Of a stretch of DNA of 64,000 nt, positions 61,421-64,000 are shown in pieces. The translations under genes were made by a program, and so were the position numbers. The stretch is from NCBI GenBank assembly GCA_022316685.1, contig JAKJHU010000083.1, positions 992,001 to 1,056,000 of the forward strand. The letters are read 5' to 3'. The notes beneath the pieces are model-generated. The model saw only the letters and a list, made by a program, of their open reading frames with translations, had not been told where the DNA came from and made no database searches. Within the stretch, counting starts at the first letter, position 1, and each line of letters opens with the position of its first letter. The stretch is from Progne subis subis (taxonomy: Eukaryota; Chordata; Aves; Passeriformes; Hirundinidae).

Positions 61421-61610
61421 AGAATCACGGGGTCATTGAGGTTGGAAAAGACCTCCAAGATCACAGAGTCCAAACTTTGAACACCACCTTGTCAGCCAGA
61501 CTGTGGCTCTGAGTACCATGTCCAGTTGTTTCTTGAACATTTTGGCATTCCTTTGAAGCAAGTGACTGGCATTAAGATTCTCTGCTTCTGTCTATTTCTG
61601 CTTTAAGCAG
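61421..61610 (-). mobile_element. CR1-type LINE 3' fragment, older family
   Basis: Begins AGAATCACGGGGTCATTGAG, then GTTGGAAAAGACCTCCAAGA, TCACAGAGTCCAAACTTTGA, ACACCACCTTGTCAGC and GTTTCTTGAACATTTTGGC. This is the alternative bird CR1 3' end in which GGTTGGAAAAGACCTC replaces the GGTTGGAAGGGACC of the other copies. It lies on the minus strand. The right boundary is approximate because similarity fades after about 61,560. Confidence 0.8.
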
Positions 61611-62327
61611 ACTCCTGCGGCCAGGATCGTGTGATGTTACGTTTGGACAATTCATCCTAATAAATAAAAGGCTGTGTTCCTTAGGCTGCCAATTCAAAAT
61701 CCAAGGAGAAATGCAGTGACACCAGCAGTCTGGTCAATGCCATTTCAGCCTTTTCCACGGAGCTTCTGTGCCAGAATGTTTAATAGATGTGTCCCACCCA
61801 TTTTTCTGGAGAATTTAATGGTTTTGGAGCAGAGGTTTTCCAGCTGTGGCCCTGCTAGTGTAAGTTGGTGCCCCTGTGCAGGCTGTGCCTCTGCTTGGTG
61901 GCTCAGACTGCTTGGTGCTGTGCCTGCAGCAGCAGCCCTGATTTTTTTTCCCCTTTATCCTGTTGGACCTTGCTGGTAGGGAGGCCACCAGTTCTTGGTT
62001 GTGGGCAGCTCCTCCAGATAGGCCTGGGAGCCCTGGGGCAGAGACGCGGGCGTTGCACTGGGGTTTGGGATCTGTGGAGCAAATGGGGAACGGTTCTGGA
62101 GGCACAGAGGGAGAGGTCTCCCTGCCAGGGTTCATGGATAAGCAAAGGAAGTTTGAAAAGCAGGGCTGGCAGCATTGCTGCTGTTTTTTGGGTTTAAACA
62201 TTGGGCAGATGGATAAAACAAACTCTTCAGAGAGTGCCTGTCGCTAGGAGCTCACAGAAGACAGAAAAAGGCACTGTTAGTGAGAAAAAACCCCTAATAA
62301 TGGAGGATTTTGTGGCATTCAGGAAGT
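61611..62327. other. unique non-coding sequence
   Basis: No gene recognised. Overlapping open frames on both strands (up to 128 codons, 62,201-61,815 minus) reflect local GC richness. Confidence 0.5.
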
Positions 62328-62372
62328 GCTACTCAAAAAGGTCTTTTCCAACCTAAATCATTCTGTATGTGG
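62328..62372 (+). mobile_element. CR1 LINE 3'-tip scrap
   Basis: AAAAAGGTCTTTTCCAACCT followed by AAATCATTCTGTATG matches the extreme 3' end of CR1 in plus orientation. Only about 40 bp are recognisable. Confidence 0.65.
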
Positions 62373-63137
62373 GGCTTGGAGGAGCTGCTCCAGGTGTTGT
62401 TCAGTGCACACAAGCTTTATATCCATGTTACACAAAAAGGGGGGGGGGTGAGTATTCTGAAGACTGTTAGGTTTTTTTGTAGGATAACGCAGTTGAAAGG
62501 TGAGGAGGCACGAGTTCAGTTTTATATCTGAGGAGATCTGGAAATGCAATTAAATCAATAGGGGTAATTTTGACACAAGGAGCAAAGGATATGGGACGTG
62601 GAAGGTAAGCCAGAAAAAGAGGAGCTGCTTTCTGAGATCAGCTAGGAGAACTGGGGCTGGGATTCCTTCAGACCTCAGGTTTGTGTTGACTTTTATGCTG
62701 GATAAGTCGATGTTCTGAGATTTGACCAGAGTGTGTATAGGTTAAAAACTGGGAGAAATGTGCCCTGAACAGTTTTGAGGATTTTCTAATGAAAATAAAT
62801 TTTCCCATGAAAATAAAAAACAAATACTCAATATTTTTAAGAACTCAATGGAAAAAGTCTGTAGTCCTCCCCAGCTCTGTATTATGCTCAGTAAAACATG
62901 GAATATTGAATTTACTCCTCTGAATTTTTTGCTGTAATGTAATAGAGTGCAATAAATTCCCCAGCGATTTGGCTACTTAATGTTTATTTTGTATTTACCC
63001 AGTGGATTGTATCTGCCTGTGGAAAGCCTTCCGTACTGAGAGTTTATCTGAGTATTTAGCAATCTTCTGTTTGTCCTCGCTGCACATTTGGGAGATGATC
63101 TATCGTGGATATATTTAGGAAGCGGACACGATGAAAT
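62373..63137. other. unique non-coding sequence
   Basis: A G8 run lies near 62,441-62,448. No gene or other repeat recognised. Confidence 0.55.
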
Positions 63138-63225
63138 TAAATCACTTGGTCAAGGTTACAGGGAGAATCTGAGATGGATGTTGAAATTAAGCCTGGATCT
63201 TCCTAGCCCTGAGCTAATCCTGTTG
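63138..63225 (-). mobile_element. probable ancient MIR/tRNA-derived SINE remnant
   Basis: AAATCACTTGGTCAAGGTTA, then CAGGGAGAATCTGAGATGG and AAATTAAGCCTGGATCTTCC, follows the reversed MIR-type pattern: AAGTAACTTGCCCAAGGTCA, CACAG, a GTGGCAGAGC segment, then TTCGAACCCAGGTCT. The order and spacing of at least four blocks agree, although similarity is modest. Amniote-wide SINEs of this class survive in birds as short old scraps. The 122-codon open frame over this stretch (63,088-63,456) is probably incidental. Confidence 0.4.
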
Positions 63226-64000
63226 CAGCATGGTCACCCTCTATTTGAAATCTCTTCTGTCATCAGGGGATTGTTTGTGGCTTTGGCTGAGTTTGCTGCA
63301 GCCACAAAGTGTCTGTGGTACCTGAGTGGGGACAATGGCAGAACAAGCAGCCCCTCTCGCCCCACCCCAACTGCTGGGCAGAGCAGAGTGAACCCCTCCT
63401 CCTGGAAAAATTCCCACTTGTTATGCAAGTTTAGAGCCCAGAAGAGCCTCAGTTAATCGTTCAGCTGGATGGAGAGGAAGTACTTTATTCTGGGTGGCAT
63501 TCCCAGAAAGTGTCTTAAAGTAGGAGGAGTGGAGATGGGCTGGGAATTGAAGGTGCTGGCCCCGACCTTGGTGCCAGGCAGTGCCACCACAGGGGGGGTC
63601 AGTGCAGAGGTGAGGAGAAACCTGCCGAGCTCCCAAACTTGGTTTTGAAGTGTCTGGCTTGAGGACTGATCACAGAATTGGGGCTGTGTGGAGCTCAGCA
63701 CCGACCAATTGCTCAGCTCTTCCCTCCAGGATTTTCCAGGATGATATAACCGAACATAAGCTGTGCTAACTCTCATTCTTTTCCAGCTAAATATACATTT
63801 GTGGACTTGAGCTGATTGTGTGGTGATGGAGAGGCAGCGTTTTATGTAAGGCGTGTGTAGGAGACCTGAGCGAGATCTCGGCAGGGATCATATTAGAGCC
63901 TGTAAATGTGGGATCGGTTATTTACAGCTGAAGGATGGGGGGAGAGGAAGGGATTAAGGATCTGAATCCCACCATTCCATTATCTCCAGAGAAGTGCTCA
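63226..64000. other. unique non-coding sequence to window end
   Basis: No gene recognised. Open frames on both strands between 63,234 and 63,776 have no known domain. Confidence 0.5.

Overview
This window reads as non-coding sequence from a bird genome, most likely a songbird. The main evidence is a set of truncated CR1 LINE 3' ends whose wording (a GCCATGGGCAGGGACACC core, then CCACCATCCCAGGCTGCTCC) is the form I know from passerines rather than chicken. A solo-LTR-like block at about 48.3-48.7 kb also resembles a family that recurs in songbirds. No tRNA, rRNA, CRISPR array, operon or prokaryotic gene organisation is visible. The sequence is mostly AT-rich, stops are dense in all frames, and the longest open frame is only 208 codons, so I treat almost all open frames as chance.

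Layout. 0-20 kb is mainly unique sequence with homopolymer tracts, one short CR1 tip (6.3 kb), a possible ancient SINE scrap (7.9 kb) and a coding-looking candidate exon at 9,548-9,599. 20-34 kb holds one 440-bp plus-strand CR1 (20.2 kb), a minus-strand CR1 tip (27.5 kb) and long unique stretches. 34-43.5 kb is the CR1-rich part, with four minus-strand copies (34.0, 36.35, 38.1 and 42.8 kb). 44.8-44.9 kb has a second candidate exon with a strong donor. 47-51.3 kb holds a 48-T tract, the LTR with an (ATCC)n microsatellite next to it, and a decayed coding remnant on the minus strand (about 50.12-51.23 kb). 57.5-60.4 kb is unique sequence that looks enhancer-like, including a 14-mer shared by two sites 1.3 kb apart. 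61.4-63.3 kb has two CR1 scraps and a MIR-like SINE remnant.

How it fits together. The simplest reading is introns of a large plus-strand gene, or intergenic sequence beside one. The 9.5-kb and 44.8-kb candidate exons could belong to one transcript separated by a 35-kb intron, but I cannot identify the gene and the exon calls rest on splice-like signals and short open frames only. Repeats make up a small part of the window, as expected for a bird. I did not find a new biological system. The items most worth checking are the minus-strand coding remnant at 50-51 kb, the candidate exon at 9.55 kb and the shared motif at 57.7 and 59.06 kb.
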